A DNA stretch of 64,000 nt from Heliocidaris erythrogramma (lineage: Eukaryota > Echinodermata > Echinoidea > Camarodonta > Echinometridae). The notes under the pieces were generated by a model. That model did no database searches. It was not told where the DNA came from and saw nothing but the letters and a program-made list of their open reading frames with translations. The stretch spans positions 34,170,598 to 34,234,597 of the forward strand of contig CM046858.1 in NCBI GenBank assembly GCA_025617745.1. Reading direction: 5' to 3'. Positions 54,841 through 64,000 of the stretch are shown here, piece after piece (within the stretch, counting starts at the first letter, position 1; each line of letters begins with the position of its first letter). The position numbers and the translations under genes are program-made.

Positions 54841-55398
54841 ATACAATTAATATTTTTATAGCTAACAATGAGCAGCCTAGTGGTAGAATCAAGCCCCCCT
54901 CCCCCGTCCACTAGTGAAAAATAAATGTATTTCACCGCCGTAAATTGCAGTATTGTCCGATATAACACTATATCAACAGTCCTAGAAGTAATGAAATATG
55001 GAAAAAAGTTGATATTCATTATACTTATTTATTTACTGAAACATATTTATTGAGGATGAAACATGACCCGCAAAAGCTGTTTTACATCTGGATCCTTATG
55101 AAGGGATTTTATACAGCATTTAAACATTTTCAATACAACAGAAAATACAAAATACCATATAATCAAGTTACAAAAATGCATCAGAATTTAATGTAGCATA
55201 TTGACATTGACAAATTATAATATGAAGACAAATAAGAGAAGGAGGATGGGAGCAAAGAGACAAAGTTCGAAGAGAGAGAAGATAAAAATACTAATAGCTC
55301 TTAAATGATGCGAATTAGCGTGCGCCCTATTAAAATTTGATATTTGCTCTTGTGCAGTTGTTAAAGTGTATCTGCCCCAAAGTATATATCATTTAGGC
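54841..55398. repeat. Third, partial copy of the 3-kb module
   Basis: Shares TAGTGGTAGAATCAAGCCCC, GAGGATGAAACATGACC, AGCGTGCGCCCTATTAAAAT and the following CCCCAAAGTATATA-type sequence with 48600-49800 and 62150-62890. It continues after the foldback insertion at 59039 (ATGGATTTCAAGTTCCATCT). Confidence 0.8.
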
Positions 55399-55407
55399 TT
55401 GTGAAAC
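55399..55407 (+). other. 9-bp target-site duplication, left (TTGTGAAAC)
   Basis: TTGTGAAAC directly abuts the element end AGGTCTGTGAAG and is repeated at 59030-59038. The other module copies have the single, uninterrupted site (CTCCCGAAACATGG at 49797; CTCGCGAAACATGG at 62884). Confidence 0.9.
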
Positions 55408-55514
55408 AGGTCTGTGAAGTTGTTTTGATATTCGTTATTCGATATTCGATATTCATTTGATATTCATTTGATATTCAAAATTGCCTAAAGTCGGATTTTT
55501 TTGGGGGGCACTAT

Positions 55515-56427
55515 GCCTGGCGCCCACGGTCCCCGATCTAATGCCATGATGACCTTGACCTTGACCCCTCAAGGTCACGGTCAAAAATGGCCCCAAAAAT
55601 GAATACTAGCTTTTTGACGAACTGAAAGTGGCTCAAAATCCAAAATTTTTTCACCCCTGCCTGGCGCCCACGGTCCCCGATCTAATGACATGATGACTTT
55701 GACATTGACCCTCAAGGTCACGGTCAAAAATGGCGCCAAAAATGAATACTAGCTTTTTGACGAACTGAAAGTGGCCCAAAATCCAAATTTTTTTCACCCC
55801 TGCCTGGCGCCCACGGTCCCCGATCTAATGACATGATGAACTTGACCTTGACCCCTCAAGGTCACGGTCAAAAATGGCGCCAAAAATGAATACTAGCTTT
55901 TTGACGAACTGAAAGTGGCCCAAAATCCAAATTTTTTTCACCCCTGCCTGGCGCCCACGGTCCCCGATCTAATGACATGATGACTTTGACATTGACCCCA
56001 AGGTCACGGTCAAAAATGGCGCCAAAAATGAATACTAGCTTTTTGACGAACTGAAAGTGGCCCAAAATCCAAATTTTTTTCACCCCTGCCTGGCGCCACG
56101 GTCCCCGATCTAATGACATGATGACTTTGACATTGACCCCTCAAGGTCACGGTCAAAAATGGCGCCAAAAATGAATACTAGCTTTTTGACGAACTGAAAG
56201 TGGCCCAAAATCCAAATTTTTTTCACCCCTGCCTGGCGCCCACGGTCCCCGATCTAATGCCATGATGACCTTGACCTTGACCCTCAAGGTCACGGTCAAA
56301 AATGGCGCCAAAAATGAATACTAGCTTTTTGACGAACCGAAAGTGGCCCAAAATCCAAAATTTTTTCACCCCTGCCTGGCGCCCACGGTCCCCGATCTAA
56401 TGACATGATGACCTTGACCTTGACCCC
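55515..56427. repeat. Left array of 144-bp units
   Basis: GCCTGGCGCC starts occur at 55515, 55659, 55802, 55946, 56088, 56231 and 56374 (spacings 142-144). Each unit has TGACCTTGACC-CAAGGTCACGGTCA and CTAGCTTTTTGACGAACTGA. Short minus-strand frames are by-products. Confidence 0.9.
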
Positions 56428-56439
56428 TGCAGCTTCTCC

Positions 56440-56727
56440 GACATCGACTCACAGATCAAATCCCATATCATCATAAGCTGCCTCGACCCAGCCCTACGCC
56501 GTCGAGCACTGAGGGACACGATATTAAACTTGAAGAGACTCCTGTCTCTCGCCAGGACATTCGAGGCGACTGAGCTCCAAGCTAAGCAGATGGACAGCAG
56601 TGGAAACCAGGTACATGCGGATTATCGCTCATGCCCTGCTCGAGGACAAATGTGCAGCCATTGCCAAAAGCTAAGTCACTTTGCTAGGATCTGTCGTTCA
56701 CGCCTCCCTGGACGACCACCTGCCTGA
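56440..56727 (+). pseudogene. Gypsy gag C-terminal part with zinc knuckle
   Basis: The frame is open from the array edge (FSDIDSQIKSHIIISCLDPA) to a stop at 56725-56727. It contains LLSLARTFEATELQA and a CCHC knuckle, CSHCQKLSHFARIC, as in Ty3/gypsy Gag, which binds RNA in the particle. The N-terminal capsid region is absent: the frame starts abruptly where the 144-bp array ends. A stop right after the knuckle separates it from a following Arg/Asp/Ser-rich region (56749-57000). It is not functional as read. Confidence 0.75.
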
Positions 56728-57085
56728 CGTCAGCAACGCAACATAGACGTGACCAACATCGCAAAAAAACATCGCTCCGCATCAAATGATCGCTCGCGTT
56801 CCTCCTATCATGAACGTGACTATCCCCGCAATCGCTCTGATTATCGCGACCGGGACTATCGTGATCGTGATCGTAATTCTTCACTGGAACGTTGCAGACG
56901 TTTCTCTCGAGAATCACGTTTCCATTCTGCCTACAAAGATAAGCCACACTCTAAGATTTACAACTTATCACGTGTCAGCTCGGTGTCAGCTCGCCGTCAT
57001 CGTCTGATAGTGACACCAACGTGTTTCACGTTCATGAATTAAGCAGTAAATATCGCCAACCCCAAGCTACCATCCGCGTTGGTGG

Positions 57086-57545
57086 TTGGTGGATACCGGC
57101 TCCCGCATCAATGTCCTGAGTGAAGCAGATTATCGCAAGCTCTCTGTCACCTCCAAGCTTCACCGATCCAACATCAAGCTGTTTGCTTACGGATCTCAAT
57201 CACCTCTTCCTATCTTGGGAAAATTTCGCTCGCTCGTCAACACCGTCGATGACTTAAAACTCATCAAAGTTCAGTTTTATGTTGTCGCCGGCAACTCATA
57301 TTCGACGTCGCTTCTCAGCTGTGAGACTGCAATAACCATAGGATTAGTGACTATGCACCAGTCAGTCAATAAACTTGATCATGTCTCCTATGATCAGGCT
57401 TCCCCCCGCACAAATAGTCACCATGATATCTTCGCTAAATATCCTACTCTAGTCGATGGCATCGGTAAACTAAAGGATCATCGAGTCGCCTTGCACATTG
57501 ATCCTAGCTTTCCCCCGTTGCGCAGTCGCCCCGCAGATTGCCTTT
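57086..57545 (+). pseudogene. Gypsy aspartic protease and linker
   Basis: The frame begins VDTGSRINVLSEADY, in which DTG is the retropepsin active site. ILGKFRSLVNT and a hydrophobic LLSCETAITIGLV follow, then the linker before RT (HDIFAKYPTLVDGIGKLKD, then HIDPSFPPLRSRP). The frame then shifts near 57535-57550 into the RT frame. Gag, protease and RT are thus in different frames with disruptions. Confidence 0.75.
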
Positions 57546-58209
57546 CCACTTTCCACGGAGAAAGGTGGAAAAGGAGCTCGATGTTCTCAAAAGAGCAGGC
57601 ATAATTGAAAAAGTGAAGGGTCCAACCCCGTGGATCTCGCCGATCGTTGTCACACCGAAGCCTAATAAGCCTGATCAAAAATCCAAGATTGACTTGAACA
57701 AGGGTTATCATCAGCTCGAACTCGACCCACAATCTCGAGCGATTACTGCTTTCGCAACCCATGTCGGAACATTTCGGTATAAGAGTTTTGGCATCACTAG
57801 TGCAGCTGAAATCTTTCAGGAGACTATCCGGCAGCTCTTGAGCGACATCGATGGTGTCCTAAACATTAGCGACGACATCTTGATCTATGTCCGATGCCAG
57901 TCTGAACATGACCGTGCACTTCATGCTGTCCTTCGTCGGCTCAGTGAAAACAATCTCGCTGTTAACAAGGCCAAGTGTGAGTTCAACTCTAGCCGCATTA
58001 ATTTCTTTGGCCACGTGTTATCGAAAGAAGGAATTTCGCCGGATCAAAGAAAAGTCCAAGCGATAGTCAAAATGAGCCCGCCTACGAATCCAAGCGAGGT
58101 CCGGAGCCTCCTCGGTATGATGAATTTCTGCGCGAGGTTCATTCCCGGCTACTCCACCATAACCGAACCGCTTCGCGAGTTGATCAAGCAGGATGCCGAA
58201 TGGTCATAG
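57546..58209 (+). pseudogene. Gypsy reverse transcriptase, internally deleted
   Basis: Carries EKELDVLKRAGIIEKV, TPWISPIVVTPKPNK, then jumps to IDLNKGYHQLELDPQSRAIT, with roughly 40 expected residues (including the R-x-C-x-D-x-R block) missing. Then come FRYKSFGITSAAEIFQE, the catalytic-type ISDDILIYV, and FFGHVLSKEGISPDQRKV and LLGMMNFCARFIP. It stops at 58207-58209 before the RNase H. The catalytic Asp residues are still present, but the deletion and truncation make it inactive. Confidence 0.85.
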
Positions 58210-58244
58210 ACTGCCGACCACGACGTCGCCCTCGACAAAAGCTA

Positions 58245-58915
58245 GAATTCATTTTTGGCGCCATTTTTGACCGTGACCTTGAGGGGTCAAGGTCAAGGTC
58301 ATCATGTCATTAGATCGGGGACCGTCGGCGCCAGGCAGGGGTGAAAAAATTTTGGATTTTGGGCCACTTTCGGTTCGTCAAAAAGCTAGTATTCATTTTT
58401 GGCGCCATTTTTGACCGTGACCTTGAGGGGTCAAGGTCAAGGTCATCATGTCATTAGATCGGGGACCGTGGGCGCCAGGCAGGGGTGAAAAAAAAATTGG
58501 ATTTTGGGCCACTTTCAGTTCGTCAAAAAGCTAGTATTCATTTTTGGCGCCATTTTTGACCGTGACCTTGAGGGGTCAAGGTCAAGGTCATCATGTCATT
58601 AGATCAGGGACCGTGGGCGCCAGGCAGGGGTGGAAAAAATGTTGGATTTTGGGCCACTTTCGGTTCGTCAAAAAGCTAGTATTCATTTTTGGCGCCATTT
58701 TTGACCGTGACCTTGAGGGGTCAAGGTCAAGGTCATCATGTCATTAGATCGGGGACCGTGGGCGCCAGGCAGGGGTGAAAAAATTTTGGATTTTGGGCCA
58801 CTTTCAGTTCGTCAAAAAGCTAGTATTCATTTTTGGCGCCATTTTTGACCGTGACCTTGAGGGGTCAAGGTCAAGGTCATCATGGCATTAGATCGGGGAC
58901 CGTGGGCGCCAGGTA
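58245..58915. repeat. Right array of 144-bp units
   Basis: Inverted relative to the left array; GGCGCCAGGCAGGGG words recur at ~144-bp steps (58326, 58471, 58616, 58761, and a truncated one at 58905). Confidence 0.9.
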
Positions 58916-59029
58916 TACGTCAAAAAAAAATCCGACTTTAGGCAATTTTGAATTTCAAATGAATATCAAATGAATATCAAATGAATATCGAATATCGAAT
59001 AACGAATATCAAAACAACTTCACAGACCT

Positions 59030-59038
59030 TTGTGAAAC
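59030..59038 (+). other. 9-bp target-site duplication, right (TTGTGAAAC)
   Basis: Identical to 55399-55407. The sequence continues ATGGATT as in the empty sites. The second tandem unit repeats it at 60644-60652. Confidence 0.9.
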
Positions 59039-59350
59039 ATGGATTTCAAGTTCCATCTGTAAGTAATTATTAAAATAAAAGTACCATGGGGATCCAAGAT
59101 TATATAAAAGTGGGGGCTCCACAGAGTATATCTTGGTTGAGGCAGGAATAGGGCAGTTTCCTCGTAATTGTGTAACCTCCTTTTCCGGGAATAAGAAACC
59201 AGCAATCGCATCGACTCTCTTGCTCAGATCATGGACCCTACCGATGAAAGGGGGGGGGGGGGGGGGGGGAGGGAAATATAGGATTAAAAAAAAAAACAGT
59301 TAATAACCGCCCAGTTTATTGCACCGTTTGGACAAGGCAGATAAAGAAAT

Positions 59351-59826
59351 CTCGAGCGATTACTGCTTTCGCAACCCATGTCGGAACATTTCGATATAAG
59401 AGTTTTGGCATCACTAGTGCAACTGAAATCTTTCAGGAGACTATCCGGCAGCTCTTGAGCGACATCGATGGTGTCCTAAACATTAGCGACGACATCTTGA
59501 TCTATGTCCGATGCCAGTCTGAACATGATCGTGCACTTCATGCTGTCCTTCGTCGGCTCAGTGAAAACAATCTCGCTCTTAACAAGGCCAAGTGTGAGTT
59601 CAACTCTAGCCGCATTAATTTCTTTGGCCACGTGTTATCGAAAGAAGGAATTTCGCCGGATCAAAGAAAAGTCCAAGCGATAGTCAAAATGAGCCCGCCT
59701 ACGAATCCAAGCGAGGTCCGGAGCCTCCTCGGTATGATGAATTTCTGCGCGAGGTTCATTCCCGGCTACTCCACCATAACCGAACCGCTTCGCGAGTTGA
59801 TCAAGCAGGATGCCGAATGGTCATAG
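59351..59826 (+). pseudogene. Duplicated gypsy RT 3' fragment
   Basis: The copy of 57734-58209 in the second tandem unit. It starts mid-domain at SRAITAFATHVGTF and keeps ISDDILIYV and the same stop. It has no start of its own. Confidence 0.85.
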
Positions 59827-59859
59827 ACTGCCGACCACGACGTCGCCTCGACAAAAGCT

Positions 59860-60643
59860 AGAATTCATTTTTGGCGCCATTTTTGACCGTGACCTTGAGG
59901 GGTCAAGGTCAAGGTCATCATGTCATTAGATCGGGGACCGTCGGCGCCAGGCAGGGGTGAAAAAATTTTGGATTTTGGGCCACTTTCGGTTCGTCAAAAA
60001 GCTAGTATTCATTTTTGGCGCCATTTTTGACCGTGACCTTGAGGGGTCAAGGTCAAGGTCATCATGTCATTAGATCGGGGACCGTGGGCGCCAGGCAGGG
60101 GTGAAAAAAAATTGGATTTTGGGCCACTTTCAGTTCGTCAAAAAGCTAGTATTCATTTTTGGCGCCATTTTTGACCGTGACCTTGAGGGGTCAAGGTCAA
60201 GGTCATCATGTCATTAGATCAGGGACCGTGGGCGCCAGGCAGGGGTGGAAAAATTTTGGATTTTGGGCCACTTTCGGTTCGTCAAAAAGCTAGTATTCAT
60301 TTTTGGCGCCATTTTTGACCGTGACCTTGAGGGGTCAAGGTCAAGGTCATCATGTCATTAGATCGGGGACCGTCGGCGCCAGGCAGGGGTGAAAAATTTT
60401 TGGATTTTGGGCCACTTTCAGTTCGTCAAAAAGCTAGTATTCATTTTTGGCGCCATTTTTGACCGTGACCTTGAGGGGTCAAGGTCAAGGTCATCATGGC
60501 ATTAGATCGGGGACCGTGGGCGCCAGGTATACGTCAAAAAAAAATCCGACTTTAGGCAATTTTGAATATCAAATGAATATCAAATGAATATCAAATGAAT
60601 ATCGAATATCGAATAACGAATATCAAAACAACTTCACAGACCT
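59860..60643. repeat. Duplicated right array and foldback end
   Basis: The second-unit copy of the 144-bp array (about 4.6 units) ending in GATATTC-type repeats and CTTCACAGACCT. Confidence 0.9.
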
Positions 60644-60960
60644 TTGTGAAACATGGATTTCAAGTTCCATCTGTAAGTAATTATTAAAATAAAAGTACCA
60701 TGGGGATCCAAGATAATATAAAAGTGGGGGCTCCACAGAGTATATCTTGGTTGAGGCAGGAATAGGGCAGTTTCCTCGTAATTGTGTAACCTCCTTTTCC
60801 CGGGAATAAGAAACCAGCAATCGCATCGACTCTCTTGCTCAGATCATGGACCCTACCGATGAAAGGGGGGGGGGGGGGGGGAGGGAAATATAGGATTAAA
60901 AAAAAAAACAGTTAATAACCGCCCAGTTTATTGCACCGCTTGGACAAGGCAGATAAAGAA

Positions 60961-61232
60961 AGTTAACCTTATTATATGAAATAATATTTATAGAACTATA
61001 AAAACTTTCTCCAAAGTGTAATGTTTTTTTATACGGACTGTATAGTTACAGCCTATTCATTGGTCCTCCAGTCAACTGGTGCCATCCATGTGTCTTACAA
61101 CGCTAACGTCATTGCCTTTGTTTTCATAGCAATTGCTAGCGTTTTGCTAGTTTTGTAGTTAAGGCCCATTGTTCCTGCAGTTCATTGCTCTTACAGCGAA
61201 TTGGTCCTACAAGCATCACTCCAACCCATCTA
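60961..61232. other. Module flank
   Basis: Resumes the AATAATATTTATAGAACT-type sequence seen at 52560-52600 after the tandem duplication, then CTTACAGCGAATTGGTCCTACA, cut to its sense, related to 44260-44280. No gene. Confidence 0.4.
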
Positions 61233-62125
61233 CAGTGCGTGCCAAAAAAAAAAGGTGGAAGACAGTTGAAATAACGTCCCCAAATATATATTTCAGAATA
61301 TTTTCCGCAAAAATCCATTCTTGTAGATAGCTTAGGGTATCTCCTATACAACAACACAAAATGGACTATAGTTATTACGCTTGAGAGATCAAAAACCAAT
61401 TTTGCGAAAGATTAAATATTTTCAGGAAATATTCATACCTGTGGATAGCTTAAGGTCTATCAAATTGCACCAGCATATCTCACAATATTTTACGCTTGAT
61501 TAAGCCAAAGCAACTTTTGTGAAAGGTTGCAAAATCCATACTTAAATTTTTTTGTTAATGTTCTGACAGGTATCAGCAAAGTTGAGAGTCATGAAAACAC
61601 TGATAATTAAAAGACAATTTTATATTCTGATAATGAAAAGACAATCATTGAAAGAACAGATTGTGTCCTGATATATCCTATCAAAACTTTATGGTTGAAT
61701 GAGCAAGCCAGGTGAAACTAAAAGACTCACTAATAGTAACATTTTGAAGCACTCAACAAAGTAGTGAATTGCTCACTCAAGCACAATGTTGATGTGATGG
61801 GTAAGGACATATAGAGAACAAAGTCTGATATTTCATGAATTGTCTTTTAATGATTAGAATATGGATAGTTCTAAGCCTTTTTATGACTCTCAGCTTGGCT
61901 GATACCAGCCGGAGCCAATCAATTCTTGTCAAGTCTGGATTTTGCACCCTTTCACAAAATTGGCGTGTGCTCACTTAAGCGTAGAATATTGTTCGATATT
62001 TTGGTGTCATTTGATAGAAGAGATCCTAAACTATCGACAGGTATGAACATTTCCTTTAAATGCTTTGAAACATTTATTTGGTGAGACTTTTTCCAACCAA
62101 ATTTTTTTTTTTCTGCGACGCACTG
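61233..62125. mobile_element. 893-bp mariner-like element
   Basis: Ends CAGTGCGTGCCAAAAAAAAA and TTTTTTTTCTGCGACGCACTG are inverted, each next to a TA (61231-61232 and 62126-62127). The interior from 61450 matches 47885-48560, so copy 1 of the 3-kb module carries the inner part of the same element. No intact transposase is seen. Confidence 0.65.
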
Positions 62126-64000
62126 TAGAACGGAGATTCATAATACATTTATTCATGAACAACCTAGTGGTAGAACCAAGCACCACCCCCGTCCACAACT
62201 TTCAACAGTTAATATCAATATTATCCCCAAATGAGAGCTGCATGATACATGCAAAATGACCCGTTTCACTTTAAAACGTTTCCTGTATGTCTTGTTCATG
62301 TTTTACCGACATTATGCTGCATCATAATATTTCCTGTATTGCTCTGCTGTCATCCTCTGCTGTTAGCCAAGCCAGTGAAAATTGATTTATTTCGTCGCAG
62401 TACATTTATGTATTGTCCTCTAAAACGCCTCAACAATCCTATATAGAAGCAATCAAATATGGAAATAGGTTTATATTTATTTACTTATTAATTATTGAAA
62501 CATATTTATTGAGGATGAAACATGACCAGCAAAAGCTATTTTACCTCATGGCACTGGTTAAGGGACATTATAGAGCATTAAAAACTTTTTTGAATACAAC
62601 AGAAAATACAAAATATCATATAGCACATTACAATAATGCATCACATTTACTGTAGCGTATTAACATGAAAACAAAACTATGATATGATAAAGAAAAGTAA
62701 GAGGATGAGGATGAGACAAAAGTGACAAGGTTGGAAGAGAGAGAGAGAGAGAGAGAAGAAAGAACTAATAATAAACACAAATAGGACAATATGCGAATTA
62801 GCGTGCGCCCTATTAAAATTTGATTATTGCTTTGTGGAGTTGCTAAAGTGTATTTGCCCTACAAGTATACATGTGTCTTGAGGCTCGCGAAACATGGATG
62901 ATAAATGTTTATCTGTAAGAAATTTCATATAAGCAGCATGCGGATCCAAGATTTTATAAAAATGGGGGTCTAACAGGCTTGAGTATATCTTGGTGGAGGC
63001 AGGGGTGGGGCGGTTTCCCCCCGTCATTGTGTGACCACTTTTCCAGGGAATAAATCAAATCAAATCAAATCAAATCCAATCAATTTATTGAACTAAAAAT
63101 CCATATTTGTTTATTATCATCAAGACAAAGGAAGATTCAATATAGGATATAGATGATCAAAGCAGAATATTAATCATGAAAAATAACAAAGCAACCCAAC
63201 CCACCCCCAAACAACTACAAACAAACAAACAAATAAAAACAACCCTGAACAACAACACAAGAAGAGGCAAGGACAATGTTATAATAAGGAGGATACGATA
63301 TATATGTCGGTCTCTGCCAAACTCTTCTATAATTTACCAATTTTGATAGTGTATTATTTCTTTTTCTGTCACACTATATATTACTGAATGATGGAGTTGA
63401 CACAAATCTTGCTGATGTCATAGTCGCTACTCTGCATTATATATTTAATCATGTCTAGTTCGCTCATATCTTTAAATGATATTATGGTTATGAAATAATT
63501 TATCTCTTTGTTCTTTGTATGATGGACATCGCATAATAGAATGAAATTCAGTTTCTTAGTCCGACTTAGTCCGATTAGCAGGTGGGATATTATCGTTTAT
63601 TAACTTCTAAATGTTGGGGCGTCCCTGTTCAATCATTAATTTACTATTGCTTATTCGTATTCAGAGGTTTTAATATGTGACTTGTTTATATTTATTAATA
63701 AGCATTCTTCTAGTTTTTACGTATATTTCAGGTCCTCATAAGTTTGCTACAATATACGTCACGTCACTGTTTTCGTCGATAATTCTCTGCCAATTTCTTA
63801 TATATCTTTCGTGCAATTTCAAATCTTTTGCTCATATTATGGGCCCTACCGATAAAAGGGGGAGGGAGGTGTGGGATGAAAAAGAATCTCTCGTCATACA
63901 ACTCCCCCCTTTTTTTTCAGCAAGGGGCCGGGCGACACCCCCCCCCCCCTATGTCTACTCCTTTAAATTATTATTCTTGTCAATGAATGGAAGCTTACTT
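62126..64000. repeat. 3-kb module, copy 2 (continues past window)
   Basis: The partner of 48580-50990 without the palindromic insertion; includes the (GA)n tract at 62735-62758, ATCAAATCAA tail units at 63054-63078 and a decayed minus-strand LINE C-terminus (63340-63620). It also ends at the same GAATGGAAGCTTACTT phrase as 50962-50977. Confidence 0.85.

Larger units (their letters stand above)
55408..59029. mobile_element. 3.6-kb foldback (MULE-like) element carrying gypsy gag-pol
   Basis: The inverted ends AGGTCTGTGAAGTTGTTTTG and their exact inverse lead into GATATTC repeats and then inverted arrays of a ~144-bp unit, left 55515-56427 (about 6.4 units) and right 58245-58915 (about 4.6 units). 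A 9-bp duplication flanks it. Long terminal repeats made of tandem subunits define foldback elements; a 9-bp duplication is typical of the Mutator/MULE group. Between the arrays is a broken Ty3/gypsy segment without LTRs, as in gene-capturing Pack-MULEs. No MULE transposase is seen, so it would be non-autonomous. Confidence 0.85.
57733..60960 (+). repeat. 1.6-kb tandem duplication (two units)
   Basis: Unit 1 is 57733-59349 and unit 2 is 59350-60960. Offset is 1617 bp at the start, identity is very high, and differences are a few bases and homopolymer lengths. The junction (GATAAAGAA|ATCTCGAGC) shows only about 2 bp of shared sequence. Each unit contains the RT 3' half, the right array, the right foldback end and 300 bp of flank. 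Confidence 0.9.

Overview
This window looks like animal nuclear DNA, most likely from an echinoderm and probably a sea urchin. The reasons are a death-domain/NACHT (NLR) innate immune gene that carries a 2A translational-recoding peptide, a combination reported from sea urchins; very dense non-LTR retrotransposon tails and hAT-, mariner- and foldback-like elements; and many poly-G/poly-C runs. It is AT-rich and intron-containing. Nothing prokaryotic is visible: no operons, Shine-Dalgarno sites or CRISPR.

Region by region. 1-7.6 kb is repeat-rich non-coding DNA, including a cluster of CACTGTG palindromes and a split direct duplication. 7642-17382 is one 9.7-kb composite DNA transposon with hAT-like ends and an 8-bp target-site duplication. 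It contains two oppositely oriented arrays of a ~30-bp repeat, a nearly intact CR1/L2-type LINE, a broken THAP-domain gene and a SAP-domain first exon. Only 60 bp after its right edge an NLR gene begins. Its four visible exons (17451-18028, 18481-18743, 27480-29164, 29643-29798) join in frame to 894 codons: a Ser/Asp/Cys-rich leader ending in a 2A motif, a death domain, a NACHT ATPase and one LRR-like exon. The 8.7-kb second intron holds an L1/Tx1-like LINE fragment, a pyrimidine-rich satellite, a local duplication, a tRNA-like relic and a 1.3-kb inverted-repeat element that ends 30 bp before the NACHT exon.

30-46 kb has no recognisable conserved gene. It holds a 48-codon acidic ORF behind a TATA box and octamer (34.8 kb), a perfect 44-bp hairpin, a 2-kb direct duplication (36.2-38.2 and 39.8-41.7 kb) and several MITEs. 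46-64 kb is a mosaic of duplicated repeats: a 7SL-like SINE fragment, a 170-bp tandem repeat, mariner-like MITEs, two copies of a ~3-kb module with a LINE tail, and a 3.6-kb foldback element (55408-59029) with a 9-bp target-site duplication. The foldback element encloses a broken Ty3/gypsy gag-protease-RT segment between inverted arrays of a 144-bp repeat; its right half is tandemly duplicated.

The only host gene argued for with confidence is the NLR. Its predicted role is intracellular sensing: NACHT for nucleotide-dependent oligomerisation, the death domain for signalling, the LRR for recognition, and the 2A peptide for co-translationally separating a leader from the receptor. All calls were made by reading the sequence; no database search was run.
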